Below the pieces are notes generated by a model. The model saw only the letters and a program-made list of their open reading frames with translations. It made no database searches and had not been told where the DNA came from. A stretch of 64,000 nt of DNA from Pseudoflavonifractor sp. 524-17 (GTDB lineage: Bacteria; Bacillota; Clostridia; Oscillospirales; Oscillospiraceae). The position numbers were made by a program, and so were the translations under genes. The stretch lies in the NCBI RefSeq assembly GCF_009935845.1, contig NZ_QWEK01000021.1, forward strand, positions 1 to 64,000, in the 5' to 3' direction. This document shows, one piece after another, positions 37,041 through 46,465 of this stretch (position 1 is the first letter of the stretch; every line of letters starts with the position of its first letter).

Positions 37041-38213
37041 ATGACAGAGGAAGCACGCATCAAGCGCTGGCGGCTCATCCTGGGGCAGGAGAGCGAGGAC
37101 CGGTTCTCCCAGATGGGCGGCGGTCTCGCCCTCTCCCCGGACGAGCTGGCTATGGACAGCGCCCTTGCCGCCATCTACGGCGGGGACGGCGACCTGGGGA
37201 GCGGCGGCCGGGGCGCGGGCCGCGGCCCCTCCTCCCCCAAGCTGGCCAAGTGGCTGGGGGATCTGCGCCGCCTCTTCGACCAGGAGATTGTAGCGGTGGT
37301 GCAGAACGACGCGGTGGAGCGCCGGGGGCTGAAGCAGCTGCTGCTGGAGCCGGAGCTGCTGGAAAATCTGGAGCCGGATTTAAATCTGGCCTCCACCCTA
37401 CTGGCCCTCAAGGACCAGATTCCCAAGCACTCCAAAGAGTCCGCCCGGGCCTTTATCGCCAAAATCGTGGCCGACATCAACAAGCTGCTGGACAGCGACA
37501 TCCGCCGGGCGGTGACCGCCGCCCTCAACAAGCGGGCCCACTCCCCGCTGCCCAGCGCCGCGGCCATTGACTACAAGTGGACCATCTCCCGCAATCTGAA
37601 GCACTACAGCCCCCAGCTCAAGGCCATCGTGCCGGAGCGGGTGTACTTTTACGACCGCTCCAGCCGCACCAACCGGTGGCACGTGATTCTGGATATCGAC
37701 CAGAGCGGCTCCATGGGGGAGTCCATCATTTACTCCTCCATCATGGCCTGTATTTTGGCCAGCATGAGCGCGGTGCGCACCAACGTGGTGGCCTTTGACA
37801 CCCAGATTATGGATCTCACCCAGCTGTGCCAGGACCCGGTGGATCTCCTCTTCGGCTTTCAGATGGGGGGCGGCACCGACATCGCCAAATCCATCGCCTA
37901 CTGCCAGGAGTTCGTAGAGACCCCGTCCAAAACCCTCTTCTTCCTCATCTCCGACCTGGAGGAGGGGGGCAACCGGGCGGGCCTGCTCCGGCGGCTGGAG
38001 GAGCTGAAGGACGCCGGCGTCACCGTCATCACTTTGCTGGCCATCGCCGACGGCGGACGGCCCTGCTACGATGAAACCACTGCCCAGCGCATCGCCGCCA
38101 TGGGCATCCCCTGCTTCGCCTGCACACCGGAAAAGCTGCCCCTTTTGCTGGAACGGGCGTTGAAAGGCCAGGAGTTGATGTCTCTGGCCAAGGAGTTCCA
38201 GCGGAAAAAATAG
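37041..38213 (+). CDS. VWA-domain protein
   Basis: The 390-residue protein has a helical N-terminal half with a glycine-rich loop (GGDGDLGSGGRGAGRG) and a C-terminal von Willebrand A domain. The metal-ion site is visible as DIDQSGSMGES (DxSxS near 219-223) and GGGTDI (near 276-281), with ISDLEEGG further on. VWA proteins paired with MoxR ATPases form metal-dependent contacts with client proteins. GGGGGGAGGACATC precedes the ATG at 37041. It is the last gene of the set; a terminator follows at 38286. Confidence 0.9.
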   Translation: MTEEARIKRWRLILGQESEDRFSQMGGGLALSPDELAMDSALAAIYGGDGDLGSGGRGAGRGPSSPKLAKWLGDLRRLFDQEIVAVVQNDAVERRGLKQLLLEPELLENLEPDLNLASTLLALKDQIPKHSKESARAFIAKIVADINKLLDSDIRRAVTAALNKRAHSPLPSAAAIDYKWTISRNLKHYSPQLKAIVPERVYFYDRSSRTNRWHVILDIDQSGSMGESIIYSSIMACILASMSAVRTNVVAFDTQIMDLTQLCQDPVDLLFGFQMGGGTDIAKSIAYCQEFVETPSKTLFFLISDLEEGGNRAGLLRRLEELKDAGVTVITLLAIADGGRPCYDETTAQRIAAMGIPCFACTPEKLPLLLERALKGQELMSLAKEFQRKK

Positions 38214-38285
38214 CGGAGGGTTCCAAAGGGGGGGGGCGGCTGAAACTGGTTGATTGTAATGTACATCTGAACGAATAGGAAAAGA

Positions 38286-38340
38286 AACAGCCGTCTGCGG
38301 CTGTTGGATATCCTCCAACAGCTATAGACGGCTGTTTTCA
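38286..38340 (+). terminator. terminator of the SWIM-MoxR-VWA operon
   Basis: AACAGCCGTCT (38286-38296) pairs with AGACGGCTGTT (38326-38336), enclosing an inner hairpin GCTGTTGGA/TCCAACAGC, and is followed by TTTTC. It ends the operon 72 bases after the VWA stop. Confidence 0.75.
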
Positions 38341-38487
38341 CATTTTGAAGTTTGTAGGAAATACTTGAGGGAGTATTGCATTGCCATCAGCGAAGGTCGG
38401 GTGTATTGGCTGATGAAACAGATGAAATTGCCCCAAATGAGTACTGTTAAGCCGCCCAAAACGGCGGTAAGCAGAGATGGACAATAG
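38341..38487. other. AT-rich stretch with possible transposase debris
   Basis: Base use drops in GC here and no intact reading frame with a ribosome site is seen. It may be the decayed C-terminal part of the IS3-type transposase next to it. Confidence 0.35.
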
Positions 38488-38724
38488 TCAATGAAGTGGA
38501 CAAGCAGAGTTGTGGAAGAAATCAAATTCAGCTTGGTTTGGGGTCAGGCCGTGATTATGGGAGTGGGGTCTGAGCGTATCCCGCAGGGTGTCAATGGCCA
38601 GAAAACGGTCGCTCCTGCTCCCAACCAGGCAGGCGATGACCTTTCTGGCATAGAGGTCCAGAATAGCACAGACGCAGCGGAATCTTCCGCCAGCCTTTAC
38701 ACAGGTAAAGTCGCAGACCCGCAC
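38488..38724 (-). pseudogene. IS3-family transposase fragment (OrfB integrase core)
   Basis: The minus-strand frame reads DFTCVKAGGRFRCVCAILDL then YARKVIACLVGSRSDRFLAI, the start of the DDE integrase core of IS3/IS150-like OrfB (the first catalytic aspartate lies in DFT). The rest of the protein is missing and the frame drifts after TLRDTLR. No start, ends or partner ORF remain. Confidence 0.75.
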
Positions 38725-38743
38725 CAGATGGGGTGCTTTCTGG

Positions 38744-39079
38744 TCAAACCTCGGCCATGTAAACCAGGTAGGGCTTGCTTTCTGCGCGTTTCTTATCCAT
38801 GAACCGGCAGACCGGGTTGTCCTGGGGCATGGTTTTCAACAAACAGTCCATCACCAGGAACAACACCTTACGCAGTTCCGGCGGACCACTCTTGGAAGTA
38901 CGAACGCTTTGGGCTTCGTGGGTGCCGGACTGATTGGAGCCCGGATCCACACCAGCGAAGGAAGTGATAGACCCTCTGTGGACAAACCGGGTCACATCCC
39001 TAATGTCCGCCATGAGTTGGGGACCAAGGGAATCTCCCGCCCCGCGCATTTCCATGACAACAGGGTACTGAGGTACCAT
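38744..39079 (-). pseudogene. IS110-family transposase fragment (C-terminal part)
   Basis: The minus-strand frame reads LGPQLMADIRDVTRFVHRGS then FAGVDPGSNQSGTHEAQSVRTSKSG and DKKRAESKPYLVYMAEV. This is the Transposase_20 domain at the C-terminus of IS110/IS116 recombinases. The N-terminal DEDD part is missing, so the copy is dead. Confidence 0.82.
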
Positions 39080-39105
39080 ACCGCAGCACCTGCGTTGAAG
39101 TCAAT

Positions 39106-39135
39106 TTGACAATACCCCAATGATGATGATAAAAT
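39106..39135 (+). promoter_or_regulatory. promoter of the Stealth gene
   Basis: TTGACA (39106-39111) and TAAAAT (39130-39135) are 18 bases apart in an AT-rich stretch, about 57 bases before the start. Confidence 0.65.
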
Positions 39136-39191
39136 AATTCATAAAATTTTGCTGATGCAGTTAGACATCATGGGATTAGGGTGTGGGAAAG

Positions 39192-40196
39192 ATGGACTGT
39201 CAGATTGATTTTGTAGTAACATGGGTGAACGGACAGGATCCAAAGTGGCAGAGACAAAAAGCGAACTATTCTCCCGGCACTGATATGGACGACAACATAT
39301 GCCGTTATCGGGAGTGGGAGCTATTCTACTACTGGTTTCGGGGCGTGGAGCGGTTTGCTCCCTGGGTGCGCACAGTCCATCTTGTCACTGAGGGCCATCT
39401 CCCTGATTGGCTGGACACCTCCTGTGAGAAGCTTCGTATTGTAACCCATGAGGATATCATCCCCGAGCAGTATCTGCCTATCTTCAATTCCAATGCCATT
39501 GAAATGTGGCTTCATAAGATTGAGGGTCTTTCCGAACATTTTGTCTATTTTAATGACGATATGTTCCTGATGCGTCCAACCAGGCCGGAGGATTTTTTCT
39601 ATCATGGGAAGCCCTGCGATATGCTTGCGTTCCAGCCAGTTATTGCAAATCCCAAAGCCCCTGTCATGTCCCATCTGTATTTGAACAATATTCTTGTTTT
39701 ATGTAAGTATTTTAATAAGAGAGAGAATGTGCGGCGGCATCTTCGAAACTATTTCCATATTGGAATGCCGCCGTTATATTTCTTCTACAACCTGATTGAG
39801 CTGGCGTTCCCCCACTACACCGGACTGTATACAGTCCATGGCCCCTCGCCGTTCTGCAAGGCGACATTTGAGGAACTCTGGCGCCTGGAGCGGCCTGTTT
39901 TGGAGCGGTGCTCCGCTAACCGGTTTCGCAGTGAGACAGATGTTACACAGTATCTCTTTCGGGAATGGCAAAAACTTGCAGGAAATTTCTGCCCGCGCAA
40001 TATCAAAAAGCTCTGTGGCTATTATGAAATTGGAAGGGACAGCACCGCGCTGCTTCAGGCAATCAGGCATCCAAAGAAAAAAATCCTGTGTCTGAATGAT
40101 GTTTTGAGTGACAGCACGGATGTGGAACGTCTGAAAATAGAGCTCTATCATGGGTTTGAGTCAATTCTTTCGGAGAAGTCGATTTACGAGAAATAA
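39192..40196 (+). CDS. Stealth-family sugar-phosphate transferase
   Basis: The 334-residue protein carries the Stealth conserved regions: CR1 IDFVVTWVNGQDPKW at the N-terminus, CR2 YREWELFYYWFRGVERFAPWVRTVHLVTEGHLPDWL, FNSNAIEMWLHKIEGLSEHFVYFNDDMFLMRP, CR3 around FHIGMPPLYF, and CR4 near YLFREWQ. These enzymes transfer hexose-1-phosphate onto glycan chains in capsule or exopolysaccharide synthesis. The gene is AT-richer than the housekeeping genes and sits alone beside dead insertion sequences, so transfer is likely. ATG 39192 is preferred; GTG 39183 is possible. Confidence 0.9.
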   Translation: MDCQIDFVVTWVNGQDPKWQRQKANYSPGTDMDDNICRYREWELFYYWFRGVERFAPWVRTVHLVTEGHLPDWLDTSCEKLRIVTHEDIIPEQYLPIFNSNAIEMWLHKIEGLSEHFVYFNDDMFLMRPTRPEDFFYHGKPCDMLAFQPVIANPKAPVMSHLYLNNILVLCKYFNKRENVRRHLRNYFHIGMPPLYFFYNLIELAFPHYTGLYTVHGPSPFCKATFEELWRLERPVLERCSANRFRSETDVTQYLFREWQKLAGNFCPRNIKKLCGYYEIGRDSTALLQAIRHPKKKILCLNDVLSDSTDVERLKIELYHGFESILSEKSIYEK

Positions 40197-40256
40197 GAAA
40201 TCTACATACATAATTTAGAGATATTTTCATAAAAATGGTGAAAGACGAGCGGGCGT

Positions 40257-40282
40257 TTTGCTGGTTTTCAAACAGACTCTAA
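40257..40282 (-). repeat. short interspersed repeat, AGAGTCTGTTTGAAAA type (inverted)
   Basis: On the minus strand it reads TTAGAGTCTGTTTGAAAACC, matching the copy at 2245-2270. Together they suggest the two ends of an element type that has been scattered. Confidence 0.6.
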
Positions 40283-40348
40283 GAAATGTTAAATTTTGGG
40301 AGGACGGCGGAGAGCTGTGCTAAGAGACATAAATCTAAAAATAAAAAA

Positions 40349-40393
40349 GCGAATGGTCTTGCAACATTTGAAAAATGCTGCAAGACCATTCGC
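40349..40393 (-). terminator. terminator of tRNA-Leu
   Basis: GCGAATGGTCTTGCA (minus 40393-40379) pairs perfectly with TGCAAGACCATTCGC (40363-40349), followed on the minus strand by six T and an AT-rich tail. Confidence 0.9.
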
Positions 40394-40395
40394 TA

Positions 40396-40479
40396 TGGTG
40401 CGGATGACGGGACTTGAACCCGTACGTCATGGACACACGCACCTCAAACGTGCCTGTCTACCAGTTCCAGCACATCCGC
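40396..40479 (-). tRNA. tRNA-Leu (anticodon GAG)
   Basis: The minus strand folds as a class II tRNA: acceptor GCGGATG/CATCCGC, the D-arm with AACTGGTAGACAGG, anticodon stem CACGT/GCGTG around loop TTGAGGT (anticodon GAG), a variable arm GTCCATGAC, the T-arm CGGGTTCAAGTCCCG, discriminator A and an encoded CCA (40398-40396). It reads CTC and CTT leucine codons. Confidence 0.95.
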
Positions 40480-40516
40480 ATACATCCCCAGGCTTGACCT
40501 GAAAGCTACTTTACAT

Positions 40517-40545
40517 AGTATAGCTGCCCTCAGGGAATTTGTCAA
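40517..40545 (-). promoter_or_regulatory. tRNA-Leu promoter
   Basis: On the minus strand TTGACA (40545-40540) and TATACT (40522-40517) are 17 bases apart, about 38 bases before the tRNA. Confidence 0.85.
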
Positions 40546-40590
40546 CTATTTTTGCAAAAATTTATGTAAAAATGGAGAGGGGAGCGATGC

Positions 40591-41208
40591 TCACAACCCG
40601 TCCACATGGCTCTTGATGCGCTGGATAATCATATCCAGGGCCACCACATTGTGCCCGCCTTCCGGCACAATAATATCGGCCCGGCGTTTGGAGGGCTCTA
40701 CAAACTGCTCGTGCATCGGCTTTACGGTGGTCAGGTATTGGGAGACTACCGAGTCTAGGGAGCGGCCCCGCTCTTTTACATCCCGGAGAATGCGGCGGAG
40801 AATGCGCACGTCGGCGTCGGTATCCACAAAGATTTTAATGTCCATCAGATCCCGCAGGGTCTGATTTTCAAAGATCAGAATTCCCTCAATAAGGACTACT
40901 TTTGTGGGGTGGACCTCTACGGTGGCCGTTCCCCGGTTATGGATGGTGTAGTCATAGGTAGGGGACTGGATGGTCTCCCCCTGCCGGAGGGCCTGAATAT
41001 CCCGAATCAGCAGATCGGTGTCAAAGGCGTCCGGGTGGTCGTAATTGAGACGGCACCGCTGCTCATAAGGCATATCATCGTGCTGCTTGTAGTAGTTGTC
41101 GTGGTAGAGGACGCTCACATGCTCGCCGAACTGCTCTTTGAGCCGGAGGGTGAGGGTGGTCTTGCCAGAACCAGTTCCGCCTGCAATGCCGATGATCATA
41201 ATGTCCAT
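40591..41208 (-). CDS. udk: uridine kinase
   Basis: The 205-residue enzyme phosphorylates uridine and cytidine in pyrimidine salvage. It starts MDIMIIGIAGGTGSGKTT with Walker A at 10-17, then VLYHDNYYKQHDDMPYEQR (substrate site), NYDHPDAFDTDLL, and VLIEGILIFENQTLRDLMD. Length and order fit Udk. ATG 41208 follows GGGGCGGCTGAT; an in-frame upstream ORF extension contains the promoter and was rejected. Together with udp and pyrE the window holds both synthesis and salvage of uridine nucleotides. Confidence 0.95.
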   Translation of the reverse strand: MDIMIIGIAGGTGSGKTTLTLRLKEQFGEHVSVLYHDNYYKQHDDMPYEQRCRLNYDHPDAFDTDLLIRDIQALRQGETIQSPTYDYTIHNRGTATVEVHPTKVVLIEGILIFENQTLRDLMDIKIFVDTDADVRILRRILRDVKERGRSLDSVVSQYLTTVKPMHEQFVEPSKRRADIIVPEGGHNVVALDMIIQRIKSHVDGL

Positions 41209-41239
41209 ATCAGCCGCCCCTTTTCTGTCTCTTTTTGTC

Positions 41240-41268
41240 AGTATAGCACACGGCGGACAAAGCTGCAA
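41240..41268 (-). promoter_or_regulatory. udk promoter
   Basis: On the minus strand TTGCAG (41268-41263) and TGCTATACT (extended -10, TATACT at 41245-41240) are 17 bases apart. It overlaps the -end of the exonuclease gene region upstream only slightly. Confidence 0.65.
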
Positions 41269-41278
41269 CTGGAATCTG

Positions 41279-42013
41279 TCACTCCTCCTGTTTCTGCCGG
41301 GTCAGGAATTTTTGCAGCTGGGCCACTGCCTCTCCCCCCAGGGTGAAGCCGTGCTCCTGGCTAGGGCGCATGGCGTCCATAACAATTTTGGCCTGCTGCT
41401 CCAGCCGTCCCTCCTTGACCAGAATGAGCAGGGAGGCGGAGTTTTCCGCGTCCTGAACGGCTCGGTGGGCCTCCCCCACAAAGCGGTACTCTGCCGCCCC
41501 CAGGGCGTTTTGCAGAGAGAGGGGATTGCTCCGGGACAGTCCGATGAGCCGGGTGTACACCGCCTGGAAATCGATCCAGCGCTGGTTGAGCTGGGACGGC
41601 AGTTCCGCCTCCTTGAGCCAGCTCTCATCGTAGAGCTGGTACTGGTCGCTGCGGCTCCAGGAGTAGAGCCGGATGCGCCCTGGGCCGATCCACCGGGCAA
41701 AGTCCTCCATGGCCTGGGCAAAAGAAGGGGCCTGGGCCACATCGGCGTCAGTTATGCCGGTAAGCTGGGTAATCCTGCTGTGAATGGGGCCGTACTCCGG
41801 CCTGACAAACTGGGAGTAACGGTCAACCAGATGGTAGTCCTGGTCCAGCTTTACCGCGCCGACCTCTACAATCTCGCTGCGGGCCAGCTGGCGGGCCTGG
41901 GTGAATTCTCTTGGGATGGGGTTCATCTCAAAATCCAAAAAAATATGTGTGTCGTAAATAGCGGGCCACTCCCTCTCTTTGATGTCTCTGAAGCAATATT
42001 CCTTCCTTATCAT
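41279..42013 (-). CDS. DEDD-type 3'-5' exonuclease (RNase T/DnaQ fold)
   Basis: The protein (up to 244 residues) has an exonuclease fold: HIFLDFEMNPIP (the DxE of motif I), a central DFARWIGPGRIRLYSWSRSDQYQL segment, and HRAVQDAENSASLL (motif III, HxxxxD). This layout resembles the KapD/sporulation-inhibitor-like exonucleases. The listed ATG at 42013 overlaps a good -10 box (TATGAT 42014-42009), so the true start may lie downstream, perhaps a rare ATT before YDTHIFLDFE after GAGAGGGAG. The start is therefore uncertain; the end is firm. Confidence 0.8.
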   Translation of the reverse strand: MIRKEYCFRDIKEREWPAIYDTHIFLDFEMNPIPREFTQARQLARSEIVEVGAVKLDQDYHLVDRYSQFVRPEYGPIHSRITQLTGITDADVAQAPSFAQAMEDFARWIGPGRIRLYSWSRSDQYQLYDESWLKEAELPSQLNQRWIDFQAVYTRLIGLSRSNPLSLQNALGAAEYRFVGEAHRAVQDAENSASLLILVKEGRLEQQAKIVMDAMRPSQEHGFTLGGEAVAQLQKFLTRQKQEE

Positions 42014-42036
42014 ATAACAGAAAAATTTTTTGACAA
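42009..42036 (-). promoter_or_regulatory. promoter of the exonuclease gene
   Basis: On the minus strand TTGTCA (42036-42031) and TATGAT (42014-42009) are 16 bases apart. The -10 overlaps the first in-frame ATG, which argues against that start codon. Confidence 0.6.
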
Positions 42037-42127
42037 GCCCCTTTTTTCGCAGCCGGCGCGGACAGAAAAGGACCGGCACCCACCAAGTGAGTGCCGGTCC
42101 TTTGCGCCTGGGCTGAAAGTATGACTC

Positions 42128-43765
<1,638 letters not shown>

Positions 43766-43831
43766 TTACCTCCATAATGAATCGGTTAAAAATAAAAGTC
43801 AGATGGGTGTGCCGTACCGGCGGTCAGATTC

Positions 43832-44116
43832 TTACTCCACAATCGCCATAATGTCGTTCTGGCGGACGATGGTGTACTCCTCGCCGTCCAGGGTGACCTG
43901 CTTGCCGGAGAAGCGGCTGGTAATGACCTTCTGGCCGGGCTTCACGGTCATGACCACTTCCTTGCCGTCCACCATGCCGCCGGGGCCCACTTCGATGACC
44001 TCGGCCACCTCGGGCTTCTCCTTGGCGGAGCCGGTGAGGATCAGGCCGCTCTTGGTGGTCTCCTCCACCTCTACCATCTTCAGGACCACATGGTCGGCCA
44101 GGGGTTTGAGTTTCAT
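43832..44116 (-). CDS. groS: co-chaperonin GroES
   Basis: The 94-residue protein is the lid of the GroEL chamber. It starts MKLKPLADHVVLKMVEVEETTKSGLIL, with the mobile loop TTKSGLILTG, and contains EVGPGGMVDG (roof loop) and YTIVRQNDIMAIVE at the end. ATG 44116 follows AAGGAGGAACTCGTT; an in-frame extension to 44173 is upstream of the ribosome site. CIRCE lies 51 bases upstream. Confidence 0.97.
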   Translation of the reverse strand: MKLKPLADHVVLKMVEVEETTKSGLILTGSAKEKPEVAEVIEVGPGGMVDGKEVVMTVKPGQKVITSRFSGKQVTLDGEEYTIVRQNDIMAIVE

Positions 44117-44160
44117 AACGAGTTCCTCCTTATATGTTGAGTTTCTTCTAAAACCAGTTA

Positions 44161-44199
44161 AGCGTGTTAGCACTCGTTTTGCCTGAGTGCTAACACGCT
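44161..44199 (-). promoter_or_regulatory. CIRCE operator (HrcA site) of groESL
   Basis: TTAGCACTC (44167-44175), nine bases, GAGTGCTAA (44185-44193) is a perfect CIRCE element; the symmetry extends to 15-base arms (44161-44199). HrcA bound here represses groESL until heat shock. Confidence 0.97.
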
Positions 44200-44203
44200 T
44201 ATT

Positions 44204-44232
44204 ATAATAACCGCAGTTGGGGAAATATGCAA
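44204..44232 (-). promoter_or_regulatory. groESL promoter
   Basis: On the minus strand TTGCAT (44232-44227) and TATTAT (44209-44204) are 17 bases apart, just before CIRCE. Confidence 0.75.
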
Positions 44233-44235
44233 GCC

Positions 44236-45177
44236 CTAATTTTTTAAATTTCTGTGAATTGTCGCAGAACTGTTCCAGGAGGCGCCCTTGGGAAAGAAGA
44301 AGTTCACCTTTTTCTCAGACAGGGCGATGGTCAGCGTTCTGCCGTCCAGCCGCTCTCCGTCCACGTTTACCGGGGAGATCTCGCCGCATTCCACCACCAT
44401 GGACCTGCCCCGGCGGATGGTGACCAGATCCGGCATCTGGCTGGACGCCCCGGCGGCGTAGCGCTTCACCAGCCGGGCCACAGTGAGGCGTGAGACCCCC
44501 TTCACCAGCAGAAATTCCAGCTCGCCGTCGTCGGGAACGGCGGTGGGAGAGGGGTTGAAGCCGCCGCCGTAGTACCGCCCGTTGCAGGCGCACAGCAGCG
44601 TAAAACGGCCCGAAAACCGTTCCGTTCCGATTGTAATCTCATAGGGCCGGTGGATGCCGGCGATGAGGTTTTTCACCAGCGAGAGCTGATAGGCCATAGA
44701 GCCGCTGACCATGGGGTGGCGCTTAAACTCCGCCATACCCAGGCCGATCCGGGCATCAAAGCCCACAGAGCAGATGTTCAGGGCCAGACGGCCGCTGCAG
44801 TCGATGAGGTCGGCGGGGGCCTGCCGGGCGTCCAGCAGCTCGCTCAGGCTGTAAAAGCGGGGGGCGTCCGGCCCGAAGAGGCGGAGAAAGTCGTTGCCGG
44901 AGCCGCAGGGATACTGGGTCACGGCGGCGTTTTCATAGCCGGCGGCGCCGTTGACCGCCTCATTCAGAGTGCCGTCGCCGCCGCAGGCGTAGATGCGCAC
45001 GTCGTCCCCGGTGCAGGCGGCCTCCTGGGCCAGCTGGGCGGCATGGCCGGGGTGGTGGGTGACCTGGGCTTCCCAGTGCAGGCCCAGGCCGGACAGCTGG
45101 TCGGAGATCTTCTGTACCAGCTCATGGCTGCGGTCGTAGGAGCCGGCGGTGGGGTTGACAAGGAAGAGATGCCTCAC
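44236..45177 (-). CDS. diacylglycerol/lipid kinase (DgkB/YegS family)
   Basis: The 313-residue protein begins with the kinase fold VRHLFLVNPTAGS and has the nucleotide motif ACGGDGTLNEAVNG at 65-78, then PCGSGNDFLRLFG and NICSVGFDARIG. The C-terminal beta-sandwich carries VNVDGERLDGRTL. Such enzymes phosphorylate diacylglycerol or related lipids and recycle them. The start is GTG 45177 after GAGAGGATGGAGCACT; the longer frame to 45300 overlaps the preceding gene and lacks a ribosome site. It is 116 bases downstream of the SLH gene. Confidence 0.88.
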   Translation of the reverse strand: MRHLFLVNPTAGSYDRSHELVQKISDQLSGLGLHWEAQVTHHPGHAAQLAQEAACTGDDVRIYACGGDGTLNEAVNGAAGYENAAVTQYPCGSGNDFLRLFGPDAPRFYSLSELLDARQAPADLIDCSGRLALNICSVGFDARIGLGMAEFKRHPMVSGSMAYQLSLVKNLIAGIHRPYEITIGTERFSGRFTLLCACNGRYYGGGFNPSPTAVPDDGELEFLLVKGVSRLTVARLVKRYAAGASSQMPDLVTIRRGRSMVVECGEISPVNVDGERLDGRTLTIALSEKKVNFFFPKGASWNSSATIHRNLKN

Positions 45178-45293
45178 AGTGCTCCATCCTCTCTGAGTCC
45201 CGCGGCCAGGGCGCGGCACTCTAAAAAATTGGGGATGCACACGCCCAGCCGCCAGAAGCGGCCTTATTTTTGGCAGTGTAAGGGCTGTGTCTG

Positions 45294-46436
45294 CTACCAT
45301 AGGGACAGACGCTGCTCCGCCCGGGCCATACGGGCCGCCATGGCGGCTGCCTCCGCCCGGGTGAGGGTGGCCTTAGGGCGGAAGGTGTAGCTGGCGTCGC
45401 TGCCGGCGATGATGCCCTTGGCGTATAGGGCGTAGATGGCGTCGGCGGCATAGTCTCCGGCCTTCACATCGGGGACGGCGGCTTTCACCCGCCCCATGTC
45501 GTTGATGACGGGGATGGAGCGGCCCAGAGAGGTGGCGGAGAAGATTTTGGCCATCTCCGCCCGGGTGACAGGCCGGTCATACCGGGTAAACTCGCCGTTT
45601 CGGATGATGCCGCTGGCGATACAGTAATCCACAGAGGAGCGGTACCATACACTGCCGGTGACCGGCTGGTTGTGGAAGGAGTCCCCCCGGTGGCGGCTCT
45701 CCATACAGGCGGCCAGACGCAGTGCCTCGGCCACAGTGAGGGTGTTGTGGGGCTGAAAGCGGTTGTTTCCCGTGCCCTCCATCAGCTCCAGATTGTAGGC
45801 CAGATCCACCCACAGGTCGAACCAGTCCCGGGCGGTGACGTCGGAGAAATCAGGAAGCAGCCCCCGGCGCAGGGGAAAGCGGGCGGAGGGCACCTGCCGC
45901 TCCAGCATGAGCTGAGTGATCTGGTACAGAGGGACCACGGTGCGGCTCTGGCCCTGGGCCAGCACCAGGGTGTCCACACCCCCCAGCTGGACCAGGGAGG
46001 CGGAGTCGTAGATAAAGTCATAAAAAATCTGGGTGGACTGCCCGTTTTTGGAGAAGGGGAGGAGGCTGACCACGCCATACCTGGTGCCCTTCTGGGCGAT
46101 ATACAGCCCGGCGTTGATGTGGATCAGGGTGTCATATTCGGGCTGGAGGAGATACTTGCCGTCCTGGCGGATGACCCCCAGCTTTCCCCCCAGGCGCACC
46201 TGCCCCAGCCCCAGGGTAAAGTCCAGCACGTCGGTGTACTGGATGGGGATGACAATGTCGCCGTTTACATTGGCGTAGCCGAAGGAGCCGTCGGGCCCCT
46301 GGGCCTTGGCCAGCCCCTCCTGATAGCCCCAGATGGTCACGCCTGGGGGCGCTGCGGCGGCGGAGACGGCCAGCAGGGCCGCCAACAGCAGGGCGGCGGT
46401 ACCAATTCGGACAAAATATTTCCTGACACCAGCCAT
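45294..46436 (-). CDS. exported protein with WG repeats and SLH domains
   Basis: The 380-residue protein has a signal peptide (KYFVRIGTAALLLAALLAVSAAAA), WG-type beta repeats (GYANVNGDIVIPIQYTDVLDF, GKLGVIRQDGKYLLQPEYDTL) and at least two SLH motifs in the C-terminal half (NRFQPHNTLTVAEALRLAA, DYAADAIYALYAKGIIAG, TFRPKATLTRAEAAAMAAR). SLH domains hold proteins to cell-wall polymers. GGAAAGGAGTCACT precedes ATG 46436; the longer frame upstream overlaps the methyltransferase end only in theory. Confidence 0.85.
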   Translation of the reverse strand: MAGVRKYFVRIGTAALLLAALLAVSAAAAPPGVTIWGYQEGLAKAQGPDGSFGYANVNGDIVIPIQYTDVLDFTLGLGQVRLGGKLGVIRQDGKYLLQPEYDTLIHINAGLYIAQKGTRYGVVSLLPFSKNGQSTQIFYDFIYDSASLVQLGGVDTLVLAQGQSRTVVPLYQITQLMLERQVPSARFPLRRGLLPDFSDVTARDWFDLWVDLAYNLELMEGTGNNRFQPHNTLTVAEALRLAACMESRHRGDSFHNQPVTGSVWYRSSVDYCIASGIIRNGEFTRYDRPVTRAEMAKIFSATSLGRSIPVINDMGRVKAAVPDVKAGDYAADAIYALYAKGIIAGSDASYTFRPKATLTRAEAAAMAARMARAEQRLSLW

Positions 46437-46465
46437 AGTGACTCCTTTCCGCTGTTTTCTGTTTC

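Noticed and set aside
30103-38213. Calling the five-gene operon a proven anti-phage system
   Set aside because: The genes fit the general MoxR-VWA theme, but nothing in the sequence shows a defence role and no integrase or other defence genes are next to it.
38322-38525. 67-codon minus-strand frame as a separate small gene
   Set aside because: It overlaps the decayed transposase and has no ribosome site.
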